Shown here piece after piece: positions 23,420 through 35,280 of a stretch of 64,000 nt of DNA. The first letter of the stretch is position 1. Each line of letters begins with the position of its first letter. The stretch is from Corbicula japonica (Eukaryota; Mollusca; Bivalvia; Venerida; Cyrenidae), in contig JAZAYU010000001.1 of assembly GCA_038501625.1 (NCBI GenBank), positions 1,860,001 through 1,924,000 on the forward strand. Reading direction: 5' to 3'. A model generated the notes under the pieces. That model made no database searches. It was not told the origin of the DNA and saw only the letters and a list, made by a program, of their open reading frames with translations. The position numbers and the translations under genes are program-made.

Positions 23420-24510
23420 TAGATAACTCACAATATTTAAGATTTCGGCAGAAACAATAAATTCCGTTTCTGTTAAATTTTCATTACACTTTAGTCATGT
23501 TTTTCTTTGATACACTTTCTTGCTTTTTATGTGAAAAAATATAAACAGTAGAACAACGATTAACATCCGATTCTAAATATAAATGGAATAATTTTATCAT
23601 ATGTGTTAATTTGTCTTGTAATGTTATGGTAACCTTTTTTCACTCTTTAGTACATGTATAACTACAAAACGTTCACTCTATACTTAAATCACGGAAGTAA
23701 ATATAGCCTATAATTGTGAAGCGCTGTTAATGCTGGAATCATCAATGTTATAAAACACAAGTAACTAGCAATTATCAGTTCCCATTATGAAGAGTAGAGC
23801 AATTAAGTACAGAATATGATCCAGTTTTATATCGCTTAGGTAAACCGCTTGTTATAGTAATGATTTCTTGTTAGTACATTGCAATTTCATTTACCATGCG
23901 ACTATGTTTTAATTATTTGTATATATACCTGACATTCTATTTATTACCGCTTGTTCTAGAATACTCGACATATATTTTTCATCGACTTTAATGATAACTC
24001 TAATTTAAATAATAGCTCTTCCTGACAGAAAAGTCTCTATGAGCAATGTGCCTTGGTGGTAATATGATTTTTAATGACTTCAAAAATGTTCTATTTAATT
24101 ATCGAACTTGGTCGCAAAATAGGCATTTTGTCTTACACCCAGTTTGATAACAAAATATTTTAAACAATTCATTACCAACAAGCAACATTTAATCGACCCA
24201 CAACTCAAGAGCTAGCATTGAAACTTTTATCAATTTCTAAACAGTGATATTCAGGTCGGCCCTAGACATTACCGACAAAGTTTGAAACAGATCCAGTAAG
24301 TATTATAACAGTTACAGTGTTAGCAAGTTTTATATGCTGTTTGAAAGGTACGTTTCGCATTTGCAACATAAACCGAACGTGTTTATTTAACAGCGTCATT
24401 ACCCAAGAAGTTAAAAAGAAAACCAAATAGTTATCGAACTAGACAGAGATATTATCTAAAATTATAATGGAAGGAAATCAATGTAAAAACTAAGTAGATG
24501 AAGAGTAGTT
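23420..24510. other. AT-rich spacer, no gene seen
   Basis: This lies upstream of the 23.4-kb exon on the minus strand and may include its promoter. I cannot point to a specific element. Confidence 0.35.
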
Positions 24511-24511
24511 T

Positions 24512-24568
<57 letters not shown>

Positions 24569-24590
24569 GAGAGAGAATAAGAGAGAGAGA
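24512..24590 (+). repeat. (GA)n microsatellite
   Basis: Nearly pure GA repeat of about 60 bp, then an imperfect tail. Its (TC)n complement creates a Ser/Leu-rich 94-codon frame, which is an artefact. Unlike the 45.84-kb tract it is not clearly inside an R1 copy. Confidence 0.95.
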
Positions 24591-25480
24591 CAGGCTCATA
24601 ATTTTCAAATTATGTGTTTGACATGTTACAAAACAACGACAACCATCTGTTGTCACTGACAAGATAACTGCAACCAAAGCGAGGCTACGAACACAACATA
24701 AACTATTTTTATCGAATGTGACATTTTGGTGGCATTCAAAAATCACACAGGCTCACAGGCTAAGATCGGAAGCGAACCAGTAAGCCGCGGCCACAGCACT
24801 TTGCCAAATAAATTTTATTACTTTTGCAAACTATAATTATAAATTATGGAAGTTTCGGGACACAATGCCATTTATTGAAAGTGAGTATTAATAAAAACAA
24901 CAAAACCAACACAAGACCCATAAGACACTTTACTATAAGACCACATGGTTTGCAAATCAAAAACTCTTGAAGGTTAAGTCAAGTTATATCTAGCACCGAA
25001 AACTGAATCAGCCATCAACCTAGGGGTAGTTAAGGCTTACTCGCGCTTGGAAAACGCCATCTCACCAATGCTCTAAAACAAAAAAAAACAAATGCAGAAG
25101 TGAAATTATTTTGTCATTATCGTGCTTGAAAATAAATTAAAACCATACTCTACTACGGTTATTAACAAGTTATCTCCCCTGCAGTATATTATTTTTCGTG
25201 TATCGTATTATAGATAAAAAATTATTTAACGTCGTTAACAAAAGAATTGGAACTTAAGCAGCCATTTTATTACACGTCAGATCGCTTAGCACGACTTACT
25301 GTTTATGGTAAACTCAGATTTTCTGTTACTGATGAATGCTCTTGCTGATGAATGCTTTCGCTGATGAACGAAAACAAAGACTGAGATATGTCATGTTAAA
25401 AAATTGGAATACACACTTATCTATGCTATGTTTCTCATAACTGTAAACTGATTGTGTTGCACATTTTGATAATAAGAAAG
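24591..25480. other. AT-rich spacer, no gene seen
   Basis: Contains a short imperfect duplication GATGAATGCT(C/T)T around 25,330-25,365. Nothing else was recognised. Confidence 0.4.
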
Positions 25481-25829
25481 TGAAATATGCATAGGAATCG
25501 CCTCACTCACAAAACACAGCCTCCCCACGCAGTGGAAAAAAGAGAGGAAAAGAGAGCATGTTGTTATAAGTATGTCAATTCAAATAAGACGCCACAAACA
25601 ATTAACGACATAGAAAACACTTGGGGTTACCGCCTTTACAAGGTCAGTGGCTAAACAAATTGCCACTTGGGTTTAAACCAGGTTCTAGGATGCACACTAG
25701 CCCCAAAAGGTTCTCATATCAACAAACAAGTACAAATTGTCCTGGTGAAATAACTCCAACTCACCCATCAGCTTTACAATGTTGCATACAAAAGCAAACA
25801 AACACATAAAACAGAAGAAGCTAATAAAA
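25481..25829 (+). repeat. R1 dispersed repeat, nearly full length
   Basis: Order of blocks: GAAATATGCAT, one copy of the 32-bp core (CACAAAACACAGCCTCCCCA), GA-rich AAAGAGAGGAAAAGAGAGC, GTCAATTCAAATAAGACGCC, GGGGTTACCGCC, GGTTTAAACCAGGTTCTAGG, CCCCAAAAGGTTCTC, AACAAACAAGTACAAATTGT, and an end near GAAGCTAATA. It has no coding capacity, no long terminal inverted repeats and no A tail. It resembles in layout the bivalve non-autonomous elements that carry internal tandem cores; that comparison is by structure only. Confidence 0.85.
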
Positions 25830-26197
25830 TGTAAATTTTACTGCGAAATGCATATTAAGCAATGTCATTTGCTCAACTTAATGACACCATTCCAATACTT
25901 GACGTTTAGTGTCCGAAGATACATTTTCCGCGACGCGCTCCAAAATAAATAGAAAAAGAAATAGAACACAAATAGAATATTTAATTGCCAATAAAGGGTC
26001 ATATACAATGACATGTTGAATCAATATAATAAAACACAACGGCAAGTATCAACAAAACCGACATACAAATAAGGATGTTAATGTAAATAGTGCTTAATTG
26101 GTATTAGTCAACACAAATAACCTAAGTCTTACTAGAACCTAAAAGGACTCTTAAGCTATAATAACTTATTTATTTATTTCGGCAATTTGTTAATGGT

Positions 26198-26665
26198 CTA
26201 ACAATTACTGTGTGAAACTGTTTGAGAATACTTTACTGTTCTTTGATTATATATATTATATAGAAATGATGCAAAACTGGCTACAATTTCATGATTTTCA
26301 GAGGACATAAGCCACACAAATTTCTGAGCATTAGACAAAGATACAAAAGTATAATTATAAATATCAATTATTTTTTCAAAGAATATTTTTCTACTAATAT
26401 CAAAACGATGGCAAGACATTGAAAAATGAATTTCATCTTCAACTAAATTTGAAGAACACAAATTACAATATCTTTGGTCTGGTGGAATTTTCTTATATCT
26501 TCCTGTTTCAATGCTCAGTTTATTGAATAACAGCTCTTGTACTTCGACAAAAAGAAGCTTAAACACAATGTACTGTGAGTGCGATTTTATTGGTGCAATA
26601 GTTTTACGGTTAAGTCTCACGGAGGTATATTTGATGAAAACTTGAAATCGAACTTTCACAAACAA
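26198..26665 (-). mobile_element. LINE ORF C-terminal remnant
   Basis: 155 codons on the minus strand carry the LINE C-terminal signature: LSIETGRYKKIPPDQRYC, then C-x2-C-x9-H-x4-C (CNLC...HFSMSC). This matches, at lower similarity, the C-terminal zinc regions at 12.6 and 50.0 kb. No endonuclease or reverse transcriptase is present on the 5' side, as expected for a 5'-truncated insert. It may belong to a sister family. Confidence 0.75.
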
Positions 26666-26883
26666 AGCAAAAAAAACAGGTTCTAGGGCGTTAAAGTTTA
26701 TGAAAGGCAGAGAATACCTGTACTAGATAGACTAGATAGTCACGTCATGAGAATTTTGTCAACCGAAATAATCAGGATAGATATTATTTATTGTGATACG
26801 TTTTTATGTTGACGCAGACAAAGCTGACGATCAATACGACACTTGTTTCCGTCAGAAGCAACTAAAACAGTAAGATTATTTAG

Positions 26884-27027
26884 TGGCTATAAGTTACAAA
26901 ACTGAGATTGCAAACCAGACTCAAATCTCAAGGATTTGTTTGGCTTAACTGGCGACTGGTCGCCATTTCTGCCAATCAGATGCTTGAGATTTGAGACAGG
27001 TTTCCACGCTCAGTTTTATAACCTTGT
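26884..27027. mobile_element. R2 foldback (hairpin) element
   Basis: Full-length hairpin from about TAAGTTACAAAACTGAG to CTCAGTTTTATAACCTT. The left arm is more mutated than the right. Centre GGCGACTGGTCGCCATT. Confidence 0.9.
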
Positions 27028-27273
27028 GCAATTTTAGTTTTACTCATTTCCAGACACGGAGTAGTTATTTAACTATTCAGAGGACAATTGTCGGCCATTA
27101 AACGAGACGCGGTGCAAACAGGGAAATACGTATTTTCTTTCAATGCCAACGTCACATTATATTTGAGAACGTGTTTCTGTTGTAATAATAATAGAGCAAA
27201 GCAACATTTGTTGTAGGGATTCCTTAGCGTGTCCTTTAGAATCCAAAGTAAATTACAATGAAATCAGGGTTGG

Positions 27274-27408
27274 AGGTTATAAAACTGAGTTTGGAAACCA
27301 GTCTCAAATCTCAAGCATCTGATTGGCTGAAATGGCGACCAGTCGCCATTTTAGCCAATCAGGTGCTTCAGATTTGAGACTGGTTTCCATGCTCAGCTTT
27401 ATAACCTT
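27274..27408. mobile_element. R2 foldback element, best-preserved copy
   Basis: 135 bp from AGGTTATAAAACTGAG to CTCAGCTTTATAACCT. The arms pair almost throughout, with centre GGCGACCAGTCGCC itself palindromic. It lies only 246 bp from another R2 copy. A transcript would fold into a single long hairpin. Confidence 0.95.
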
Positions 27409-27409
27409 C

Positions 27410-27945
27410 AGGCCTGCACATAATTCTGTTAAACTGTTTTAGTGTATGGCGTCTCAAAGAAACAATTAAACGATAAATTATACAGGTATCCTACTTGTAT
27501 GATACTTTGTAGGTACAATTAGATTTCAGCTAGATGCGAGCATATTACTGAAATATAGGATACATATATTAAAATATTAATATTTTAGTTTTCCTAAATC
27601 ATTCCCAACCAATGTCTTGCATATTCAGCTCGTAGAACCTTCCATGCAGTATTTTCAGATAAACAGCCGCGTATGGTTACCATATGATAACACAAAGCGA
27701 GAAAAATATAAACAACTAAACAGTATTCTTTTATATTGATTAATTGGCTAATAAGTGTGCATCGGTAATTTTGTTAGAAGATGCACCTATATATCTTTTG
27801 AGACTTTCAGTCCACTATAGCTTCTCTGCGGTTGATTATAGATCAAAACCTTAAGAATATACGAGTAAAAGTCTTTGTCTTTTTTTTAAATTGGCCAAGT
27901 TATCAATTTATTCTCCCTTATCCTCTCTTTTGTTTGGATATATAA
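27410..27945. other. AT-rich spacer, no gene seen
   Basis: No coding or repeat signal was recognised. Confidence 0.4.
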
Positions 27946-27992
27946 GGGATTTGTGTTTTCTGACTGTGGCTTTTCCGGAATTGCCGATTAAC
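27946..27992 (-). repeat. R1 fragment, reverse
   Basis: Reverse complement CGGCAATTCCGGAAAAGCCA followed by CAGTCAGAAAACACA matches the R1 5' module and its 32-bp core. Confidence 0.5.
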
Positions 27993-28480
27993 GCATTTTT
28001 AGAATTTAGAATTTGGTCAGGTAAACAAATATATCCAAAAATGTAATAATTAAAATTAAAACCACAAACTATCTAATATGTTATATTTGACTTTACTACA
28101 TACTTTATTTCCCCGCAATGACTTAATTTCTTGATCAAAAATCAGTACTATTTATGATTCTATTTATAAATGAATACGATACGTCATGATGGCAGAGCTC
28201 ACAGTCCAGTGGGAGACTCTATGTGCTCGATCGATAATCTAACTACACACAATCCAACATATCTTGATTTGTTTAAGTTGATTATAAAATGATCTCTTTC
28301 GTTAAAATATAAATGTACTTCAGGTCAATATGACGTTGTTTTTTTAAGAAAAAAAAAACAAGCAAGAAAAACTATGCTTTAAACACAGTCCCTTTACATG
28401 AAGAAGTTATATAGTATTTACTTATTGTTTTATGTAATTTAAATACTCCCGACTGTTAAGCTACATTTTTCATAGTTTAA
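27993..28480. other. AT-rich spacer, no gene seen
   Basis: No coding or repeat signal was recognised. Confidence 0.35.
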
Positions 28481-28481
28481 T

Positions 28482-28530
28482 ATTTGTTGTGTTTCGTGTC
28501 TTTCAAAGTTCCCTTTTATCTATTTATAGA
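28482..28530 (-). repeat. R3 terminal fragment
   Basis: GTGTTTCGTGTCTTTCAAAG then TTCCCTTTTATCTATT is the reverse complement of the R3 end AGATGAAAAGGGAACTTTGA. It abuts the 5' end of an R1 element. Confidence 0.7.
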
Positions 28531-29372
28531 TGAATATGTATATTCCATCAAACCCACACCCAGAAAACACAGCCTCCCTACGCAGCCACACCCAGAAAAA
28601 ACAGCCGCTCTACGCAGCCACACCCAGAAAACACAGCCTCTCTACACAGCCACACCCAGAAATAACGGCCTCCCTACACAGCCGCATCCAGAAAACATAG
28701 CCTCCCTACACAGCCACACCCAGAAAACACAGCCTCTCTACACAGCCACACCCAGAAAACACAGCCTCCCTACACAGCCACACCCAGAAAACACAGCCTC
28801 TCTACACAGCCACACCCAGAAAACACAGCCTCTCTACACAGCCACACCCAGAAAACAAAGCCTCCCTACACAGCCACACCCAGAAAACACAGCCTCTCTA
28901 CGCAGCCACACCCAGAAAACACAGCCTCCCTACACAGCCACACCCAGAAAACACAGCCTCCCTACACAACCACACCCAAAAAACAGCCTCTCTACACAGC
29001 CACCCCCAGAAAATCACAGCCTCTCTACACAGAAACACCCAGAAAACACAGCCTCTCTACACACCCAGAAATCAGCCTCTCTACACAGCCACACCCAGAA
29101 ATTCACAGCCTCTCTGCGCAGCCACACCCAGAAAACGCAGCCTCTCTACGCAGCCACACCCAGAAATTCACAGCCTCTCTACGCAGCCTCACCCAGAAAT
29201 TCACAGCCTCTCTACATAGCCACACCCAGAAAACACAGCCTCTCTACACAGCCACACCCAGAACACAGCCTCCCTACACAGCCACACCCAGAAAACACAG
29301 CCTCTCTACACAGCAACACCCAGAAAACAAACCCTCTCTACGCAGCCTTACAGCAGAGAGGAAAAAGAAAGT
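28531..29372 (+). repeat. R1 element with expanded 32-bp minisatellite (~25 units)
   Basis: A decayed R1 5' end (GAATATGTATATTCC) leads into about 25 tandem units of a 32-bp motif: CCACACCCAGAAAACACAGC plus CT(C/T)(C/T)CTACACAG. The array then runs into the R1 GA-rich block (AGAGAGGAAAAAGAAAG). Some units carry AATTCACAGCC, clustered at 29.09-29.22 kb. Because 32 is not a multiple of three and no frame of the unit has a stop, a 298-codon frame spans the array; it cycles through all three frames every 96 bp and is not a protein. Confidence 0.9.
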
Positions 29373-29380
29373 ATAATTAA

Positions 29381-30352
29381 GTACGTCTTTTGATATTTAA
29401 ATATTTAATCAGATATTTTCTTTGGCTACGATAGAAATCGCAGCATGAAAAGGTGTTTCAACTGGAATTTTCTACCTTTACCTATACATGCACTCAGATA
29501 AAAAGCTCTGATAACACAATGAGCCTTATTCAATGACTTCGTTTCACTTTAGATTTGCATGAATGGAGCAATGCAAAGAAAGGTTATGAACACATAAAAA
29601 AGTGCATGAAAGCTCATCATCACGTGGAGACATACTATAGGGCGAACGAACTTGTCTGACCATTTTCTTTTAACATTTATATTGCTTCACGTCTGTTTTA
29701 ATTTGCTCTTATCTCCTTGTGTCAATATAATGTAACTTTTATATTTTCTATTATATTTGTGTTATATACTATTCAGAATTGGGTTTAATAAAGATGGTAA
29801 TAATAACAGTTGAAATCCAAATGACCCGTTTTCTGACTGAAATGGATTGACGTTTGTAGTCTTCAAGTATGCAAGGTTTTTGTTCATTGAACCTTTTATC
29901 TAACATCTATACACTATGATATGCTCACATTCTAAAATGCAAGCGGCAGGAAATCATCTTAGAAAAATTTTACAGGTGACATAAATTTAGATGAACATAC
30001 ACACTCAGGGTAATCCAGAATATGTGATATCACTTTTGATTTTCTGTAATTACTGCAGAACAGAACATATCTTTTCTGTTAAATTACTTGGAACAACATG
30101 ATTTTTTATGTGTGACAACAATGTTGGTAGATGGTGTGAATTAGCAATATCTAAAGAATTCTTACATTATTTTAAACGTGTTGAGGACAGCCACAAGTAC
30201 ATTACCTCAAATACAAATATCATTCGCTTTTTAGAACTAAAACAAGTACATAAAATCGGTACTTAACAAGATACCAAAGTAAATTTATTTGCAAAGATAA
30301 ACCATTGATTAAAGGTACAGGCTCTTTACGAGTAAAACCAAGAATTAAGCTT
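29381..30352. other. AT-rich spacer or intron, no gene seen
   Basis: No coding or repeat signal was recognised. It lies downstream of the 30.4-kb exon on the minus strand. Confidence 0.35.
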
Positions 30353-30354
30353 AC

Positions 30355-30466
30355 CAGCATCATTGTAGATCATGCATTGTATTTCCTTAGGTATTGGTTT
30401 CGTTCGAACTTTAAGTTTTAAAATTTCTCCAATCGAAAACACTGCTCTGCATTTATTGATTGACAT
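30355..30466 (-). CDS. First coding exon, tandem GEISKLKV family (copy F)
   Basis: 112 nt on the minus strand: ATG, 37 codons plus one base, donor GTAAG. The peptide starts MSINKCRAVFSIGEILKLKV and ends CMIYNDA. It has one codon more than copies D and G near its end, an in-frame difference. It lies about 1.2 kb beyond the stop of the 31.7-kb exon on the same strand, which is the order expected if one gene ends and the next begins. Confidence 0.6.
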
Positions 30467-30467
30467 G

Positions 30468-31335
30468 TTTAATAATAATGTCCGGTTCTCAGTAGACTAA
30501 GATAAATACAAAGTAATTAAAATTTGAATGTCCAGATATTGGCTTTGATAATGAACAATGGTACTTTTCACATTTTCTTAAACTTTTCAAACACTGATAA
30601 AGAACCATTGCAAGTAAAAAAACTATTTCCATTTTAATATTATGAATTTGCAATCTCCAATTTCCGCTATTGTTGAAATCGAGTTAGCGTTACAACGCTT
30701 GTATCGGAAAGCAATTAACACATCATCAATAATGAAATCTAGCAATCAAATAATTAACATTTTAAAGACACTATGAGAGTCGTATTGTGTCGTTATTACC
30801 AACAACTTAATTTTCATTGTAACATTTAATTTTGACATTAACTAGTGACACTTCATTACGTTTTTATATTCATTGAAGTTCTACACAATTCTCAGAAATA
30901 TTTGTACAAGCTATTTACTTTTCGTCCAAAGTGGAGTCTCTTTTGGATTGTTTCATAAAATTTTGTTCTAGATTAAGAGACATTCTGATGGCGTTTATTG
31001 ATGGTCAAACGGTTCGGTTAGTTGAGGCTAAATATGTTCCAGATAAAACAACATATTCACAGGTTTAAAATGAAAATACTTCGAATAAACTAATTTCTTC
31101 ATCTATGTTAAAGTGAAAATGTGTCACTAAATTTTAACGTTTATTATAAGAGTAAAAAGATTATATGACCCGTTATGGAGTTGTTTCGCTTTTTTTCGCA
31201 CGTTCGATTCTCCACCCTCCCTCCCTCTAACAAAAACACTAATTGCTTAAGTTCTTTATTTGGTTAAAAGATTTTTCCGCGTTAACAGAAACATTCTTCG
31301 TACATGTATTATGTTGTCAATGAAAATAAATGTGT
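30468..31335. other. Intergenic AT-rich spacer
   Basis: Lies between the stop of the 31.7-kb exon and the ATG of the 30.4-kb exon. No repeats or coding were recognised. Confidence 0.35.
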
Positions 31336-31337
31336 AA

Positions 31338-31560
31338 ATTTGAGCCCCGTCACGTCAATCCTTGAAATAACATCATAAAATGTGACCAGATGACATGATT
31401 TATTTTGTAATTTGCTGAAATAAATTCGTAAAAAAGTCACAATTTTCACAAAATCAAGAATTGTTTATAGGAAAACGATTGATTATAGTTTTTTTTCTTT
31501 TAAAAATTAAAAAAGGAAAAAAAATCAACGAATATACATATTCCCTGACGTGACTTTATT
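31338..31560. mobile_element. Possible decayed relative of the 35.5-kb inverted-repeat element
   Basis: Starts GAGCCCCGTCACGTCAATCC, then TTGAAATAACATCATAAA, closely like the interior of the 35.48-kb element (GACGTCAATCTTTGAAATGA). It may close at CCTGACGTGACTT near 31,545. Terminal repeats are degraded. Confidence 0.4.
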
Positions 31561-31694
31561 GTTGTTATATATCGAACAATTATTTTAATCGTATAACATA
31601 TAATTTTAAAAAGTGTTTTTATCGACATGATATATCAATGCGTCTGGTCTTTAAAAAATGAATTGCAAAAATTTAAAAGCCGTCTTTATTGAAG

Positions 31695-31997
31695 TCACAG
31701 ATTTAATTCAATTTGCTGGAAAGCAATAAAACATCCCTCAGGTAAAGAATCAATACTACCAGAAGAATATTCAACTACAGAAGTAATTTGTTGAAACACA
31801 TGTTCACAATCATTGTTAAAACCTACATTTAAAATATTGAGACAATTCTCGCGGAAATGGGTAAAACACATGTGGGATCTGCGCATAGCTATTATGTCTT
31901 CTGTCGTCTGTTGTTTTGTTTGTGTAGGGAGTTCTATGTTGTCTGGATGTAGCCATTCTTTACTTTTGCATAATTCAATATGAGATAAAAAAGACAA
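31695..31997 (-). CDS. Exon of an unrecognised gene (exon X)
   Basis: On the minus strand a strong acceptor (TCTGTTTTCCTGCAG) opens a 303-nt frame of 100 codons ending in TGA. The acceptor keeps the frame in phase 0. The protein has polar, gene-like composition with CKSKEWLHPDNIELPTQTKQ early and CFTHFRENCLNIL in the middle. A related but broken copy at 45.6 kb shows that this is a duplicated sequence. It could be the last exon of the family whose first exons lie at 33.8 and 30.4 kb, but the phase-1 end of those exons needs a middle exon or a weaker internal acceptor (for example CCAG near 31.94 kb, which would fit phase 1). Function unknown. Confidence 0.5.
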   Translation of the reverse strand: MSFLSHIELCKSKEWLHPDNIELPTQTKQQTTEDIIAMRRSHMCFTHFRENCLNILNVGFNNDCEHVFQQITSVVEYSSGSIDSLPEGCFIAFQQIELNL

Positions 31998-32000
31998 CTG

Positions 32001-33048
32001 CAGGAAAACAGATTGTATGATGACGATATCAATATAGTTGGAAATGTAACATGAAAAAGTCGTGCGCCAGTATCAGTAAAAAATAAAATAAATAAAGTAC
32101 TGAGAAAAGCTTTATTCAATTGAAATTGTTATAAAGGATGCTGCATCGGTGTCTAACGAATAAGTTAGATATGTAATCAGAGTGCATAAAATGCTGAACC
32201 GTGTTACAAATTGAAGTTAGAGGGCATTTAATCGTTTTACTCGTGTAGACAGTCTCTATGACTAGGAAAACACACCGAGTGCGCAGAAACTACCAAACAC
32301 AGTAAAGTAAAAAGATGTTATTATAATATATGTCATTTCACAGAATGTCAACAATGAACGCGAGTAATATTTCCGCTGCAGTTTTAGGAAATCAAAACCA
32401 TATATCATCTTAATAAATCATGGAGAATATGAGGAACGGCTTTTACTATTTGCTATAATGCTAGTTCGTGCTCAAAACGCTTAATAAACGGCTATCCCAA
32501 ACATAATCACAATGTACGGTTTTCCTTTAGATATAAAAATGAAAATGGAGGACATTAACGTATCTATGACTGATAAAGGACTTATCACCATCGCGGAATT
32601 GTCGATATCCCTATTTAGGAATACTTATTGTTCATCGAAAAAAAACATCTGAAAATAAACCAAATTTCACTCAATTCCCAAAAGTCATAAAATCTCGCAG
32701 TTGATGGTGATTGTAAAGGATATTCATAAATATATACGAAAATACGTCGGTCAAATCCTTATCATCAAGCATAAATATATTACGACCTTTTTTGTTCATT
32801 TCACGTTTGACAAAAATGAACATACATTTGCACTCTATCAAAACAAGTATTATTTTTATAAATTGCTGATATATTACAACACAAATAAAACCAGCAATCG
32901 ACTTGTCAACAGGTCGAATGTTACCTTCTGAAAATTAAGGAAACAATGCATTTATAATTATGAATATATTACACGTCATTGACGTTCAAGTTAAAAATGA
33001 ATTAAGGCAATGATTGTTATCTGAAAACTACTTGACCTTAAAATAACT
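32001..33048. other. AT-rich spacer or intron
   Basis: If the 33.8-kb and 31.7-kb exons belong together, this is intron. A 76-codon plus-strand frame at 32,701-32,931 is unsupported. Confidence 0.35.
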
Positions 33049-33049
33049 T

Positions 33050-33405
33050 GTATCCTGTGTCAAAATTCTATTTTGTATAGTTCCACCCATTGTTTTCTCG
33101 TTTAGGTCAAACCCAGTCTTTTATCTATGGACCATACGTCGCTGAACATGGAATGGTATTAATCTGAAATTACCGCATTGCAGATTCCATGTTCACCGCC
33201 ATATGCACACCATCGTTTGGGATGGATCAAAAATGTACTGTTTATTGGTATAAATATGGAGTTGCGCTTAACCCGATGCTAGGCGGCGTGGGCAGTTATA
33301 TCCATTTCCATTATTGCCCATGAACAGGCTAAATCAAACCGAGCCTGCGATAATGTCATGTTTGTCGTGTTCAGTGGCTTTTAAAGTTCCCTTTTCATCT
33401 ATTGT
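33050..33405 (-). repeat. R3 dispersed repeat, reverse copy
   Basis: Contains the left two-fifths of R3 in reverse complement, from TGTCAAAATTCTATTTTG through GGACCATACGTCGCTGAACA, ATCGTTTGGGATGGAT and ATTGCCCATGAACAGGC, to the terminus GTTCCCTTTTCATCTATT. The right part of R3 is missing. Confidence 0.85.
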
Positions 33406-33800
33406 AAATTTGCTTAAAATTTTAAATTTATGTCTGATTTAGGCACTTATAGAAAACACAGAAAAACGAATTGTTGAAACCTGAAATGATAAATCTTTGC
33501 TATACGAAATTTAACTAAAATTTCAGTTTTAAAAATACTTGTTGTATGCTGAAAACCAGTAAGATTGCCATTGGTTGGCCAACAGTATAATCTTAAATTC
33601 CAATTAACTTTCACTAAAATATTCTTTTTCTAATCATAAAACTCACAAAAAGTCGATTTATTCATCACAAAAACGCTCAATTAATTAAAAGCTGTTCTAA
33701 ACAGTTCCTGTGGCAGATTATTGTTTCCCTATTTATAATGGGCGAAGAAGCCGCCTGTTGTCGTGGGTTTTAAAACAATGATTTTCTTAAATAAACACTT
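33406..33800. other. AT-rich spacer or intron
   Basis: No further signal between the R3 copy and the 33.8-kb exon donor. Confidence 0.35.
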
Positions 33801-33802
33801 AC

Positions 33803-33878
33803 CCTGTTTCACAAGCCGTCGTGATCTTACTTTGAGTTTGGAAATATCCCCAACAGATATCGCTCTGTTTTTATACAT
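33803..33878 (-). CDS. First coding exon, tandem GEISKLKV family (copy E)
   Basis: 76 nt on the minus strand: ATG, 25 codons plus one base, donor GTAAGT. Peptide MYKNRAISVGDISKLKVRSR then RLVKQ. It is intermediate between the long (109-112 nt) and short (61 nt) forms and keeps the same phase. It is followed 1.8 kb downstream by exon X on the same strand. Confidence 0.55.
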
Positions 33879-34408
33879 GTCATCCGCTTTGTGTCCGTTC
33901 TATGCACTCTTATTTCAATTCTTTAAAACTGGTTTACTAGCAACTTCATGTGCTTTAACAGTCAAAATATGTCTTCTAGTATATAAATAATATATCATTA
34001 TTACAATCATTTTAGGTGATTACTTTTAACATATTTATCTATTATTACAATTTTACGTTCCATGCTTTTTGTATGACTCCAGCAGTAACTATGGCGTGCG
34101 ATAGTCCGAACTGGCGAAAGGTTATCATTTGTTTGAAGGAAAACGCTGATAAGGATATTATTTCAATAAAACCATATTCTGTTTGATCTCAGAGGCTCTG
34201 GTTTATGTCTCACATAATAAAAATGCAAACAGCCTTATTACTTCTGAGTAACACTAAAAGCTTTACAAGGTTAAGCCTTTTAATTCCAAGTAATTATTTT
34301 TTGCTATTTTTATATTTAGAAACTTTTATTGTGTTAATGAAAATAATCACGGATTGATTGACAACATCAGTATACTCAATGCATGGCTGCCCTGATGAAT
34401 AAGAAAAT

Positions 34409-34805
34409 AGATGAAAAGGGAAAAGCCACCGAACACGACAAATACATAAATATTACAGGCTCTGTTTTATTGAGCCTGTTCATAGGCAGTAATGAATATG
34501 CATCTTACTGCCCTCGCCGCCTAGCCCCGGTTTGAGCAAAACTCAATATTTACAGTATTACACAGTAGAATTTTGGTCCTTCCCGACGATCGTATGCATG
34601 TGGCGGTGAACATGGAACCTTGAATGTGGTATTTTCAGATTATAACCATTCCATTTTAGCGGCGTATGGTCCATAGATAAAAGAATGGGTTTGCCCTTAA
34701 CGAGAAAACAATTTGCGGAACTAAACAAAATAGAATTTCGACCGGAGATCTGAGAATATAAACCCTGCCTATCACAAACAACACCAAAGGCAAAGTTTAA
34801 AAAGT

Positions 34806-34869
<64 letters not shown>

Positions 34870-35065
34870 TTATATATCCTTGGGATGATTGAACAATATC
34901 CAAATCTATACTGACCGGGATATTGAAACCACCAATCTATAATCTGGCAAATATATTAAAACAAAATTATTTTAGAAGTTCAAGTAATATTAACATAATA
35001 CATCAGTACCGTGCTCGACGACCTTCAAATGACGTAATTGATAACATCACTTATTTAATGGTTTT
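34409..35065 (+). repeat. R3 dispersed repeat with internal (TA)n
   Basis: Nearly the whole left and middle of R3: AGATGAAAAGGG, CCACCGAACACGACAAATAC, GAGCCTGTTCATAGGCAGTA, GCGGCGTATGGTCCATAG, GAATATAAACCCTGCCTATC, then a (TA)n run exactly where other copies read GTAGATATAC, then GATTGAACAATATCCAAATC and GTACCGTGCTCGACGACCTT. The 78-codon frame at its right end is a by-product. Confidence 0.9.
34808..34864 (+). repeat. (TA)n microsatellite inside R3
   Basis: About 28 TA units grown from the short TATATA of the R3 consensus. Confidence 0.95.
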
Positions 35066-35280
35066 GAATCTTGAACCGCTTACTTACTTCGGCATTTGCT
35101 CTTTCATCCGAAATATGCGTCTTCCTTTTCGTCTTCTCTGGTTATGTCAATATGACTAGATTTTTTATTCTGTGTGCTGTGTTCTGATACATTTTTTTGT
35201 AACTCTGTTAACAACATTCTGTACAAAATCGTAATTTCATTAAATAAGAAAGAAAGTTTTTATTTTATTTACAACGCCAG

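Noticed and set aside
24462..24746. Ser/Leu-rich 94-codon frame
   Set aside because: Translation of the complement of a (GA)n microsatellite.
28531..29372. Possible CRISPR array (regular ~32-bp spacing)
   Set aside because: Units are contiguous with no unique spacers, the unit derives from a dispersed eukaryotic element, and the setting is not prokaryotic.
28484..29380. 298-codon open frame with TQPHPENTASL-like repeats
   Set aside because: It is a 32-bp satellite with no stop in any frame. The peptide simply cycles the three frames every 96 bp and both ends lie in repeat DNA.
33763..33990. 75-codon plus-strand frame
   Set aside because: Shadow of the minus-strand first exon at 33.8 kb, which has the conserved family alignment.
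34923..35159. 78-codon plus-strand frame
   Set aside because: Lies mostly inside the right part of an R3 copy.
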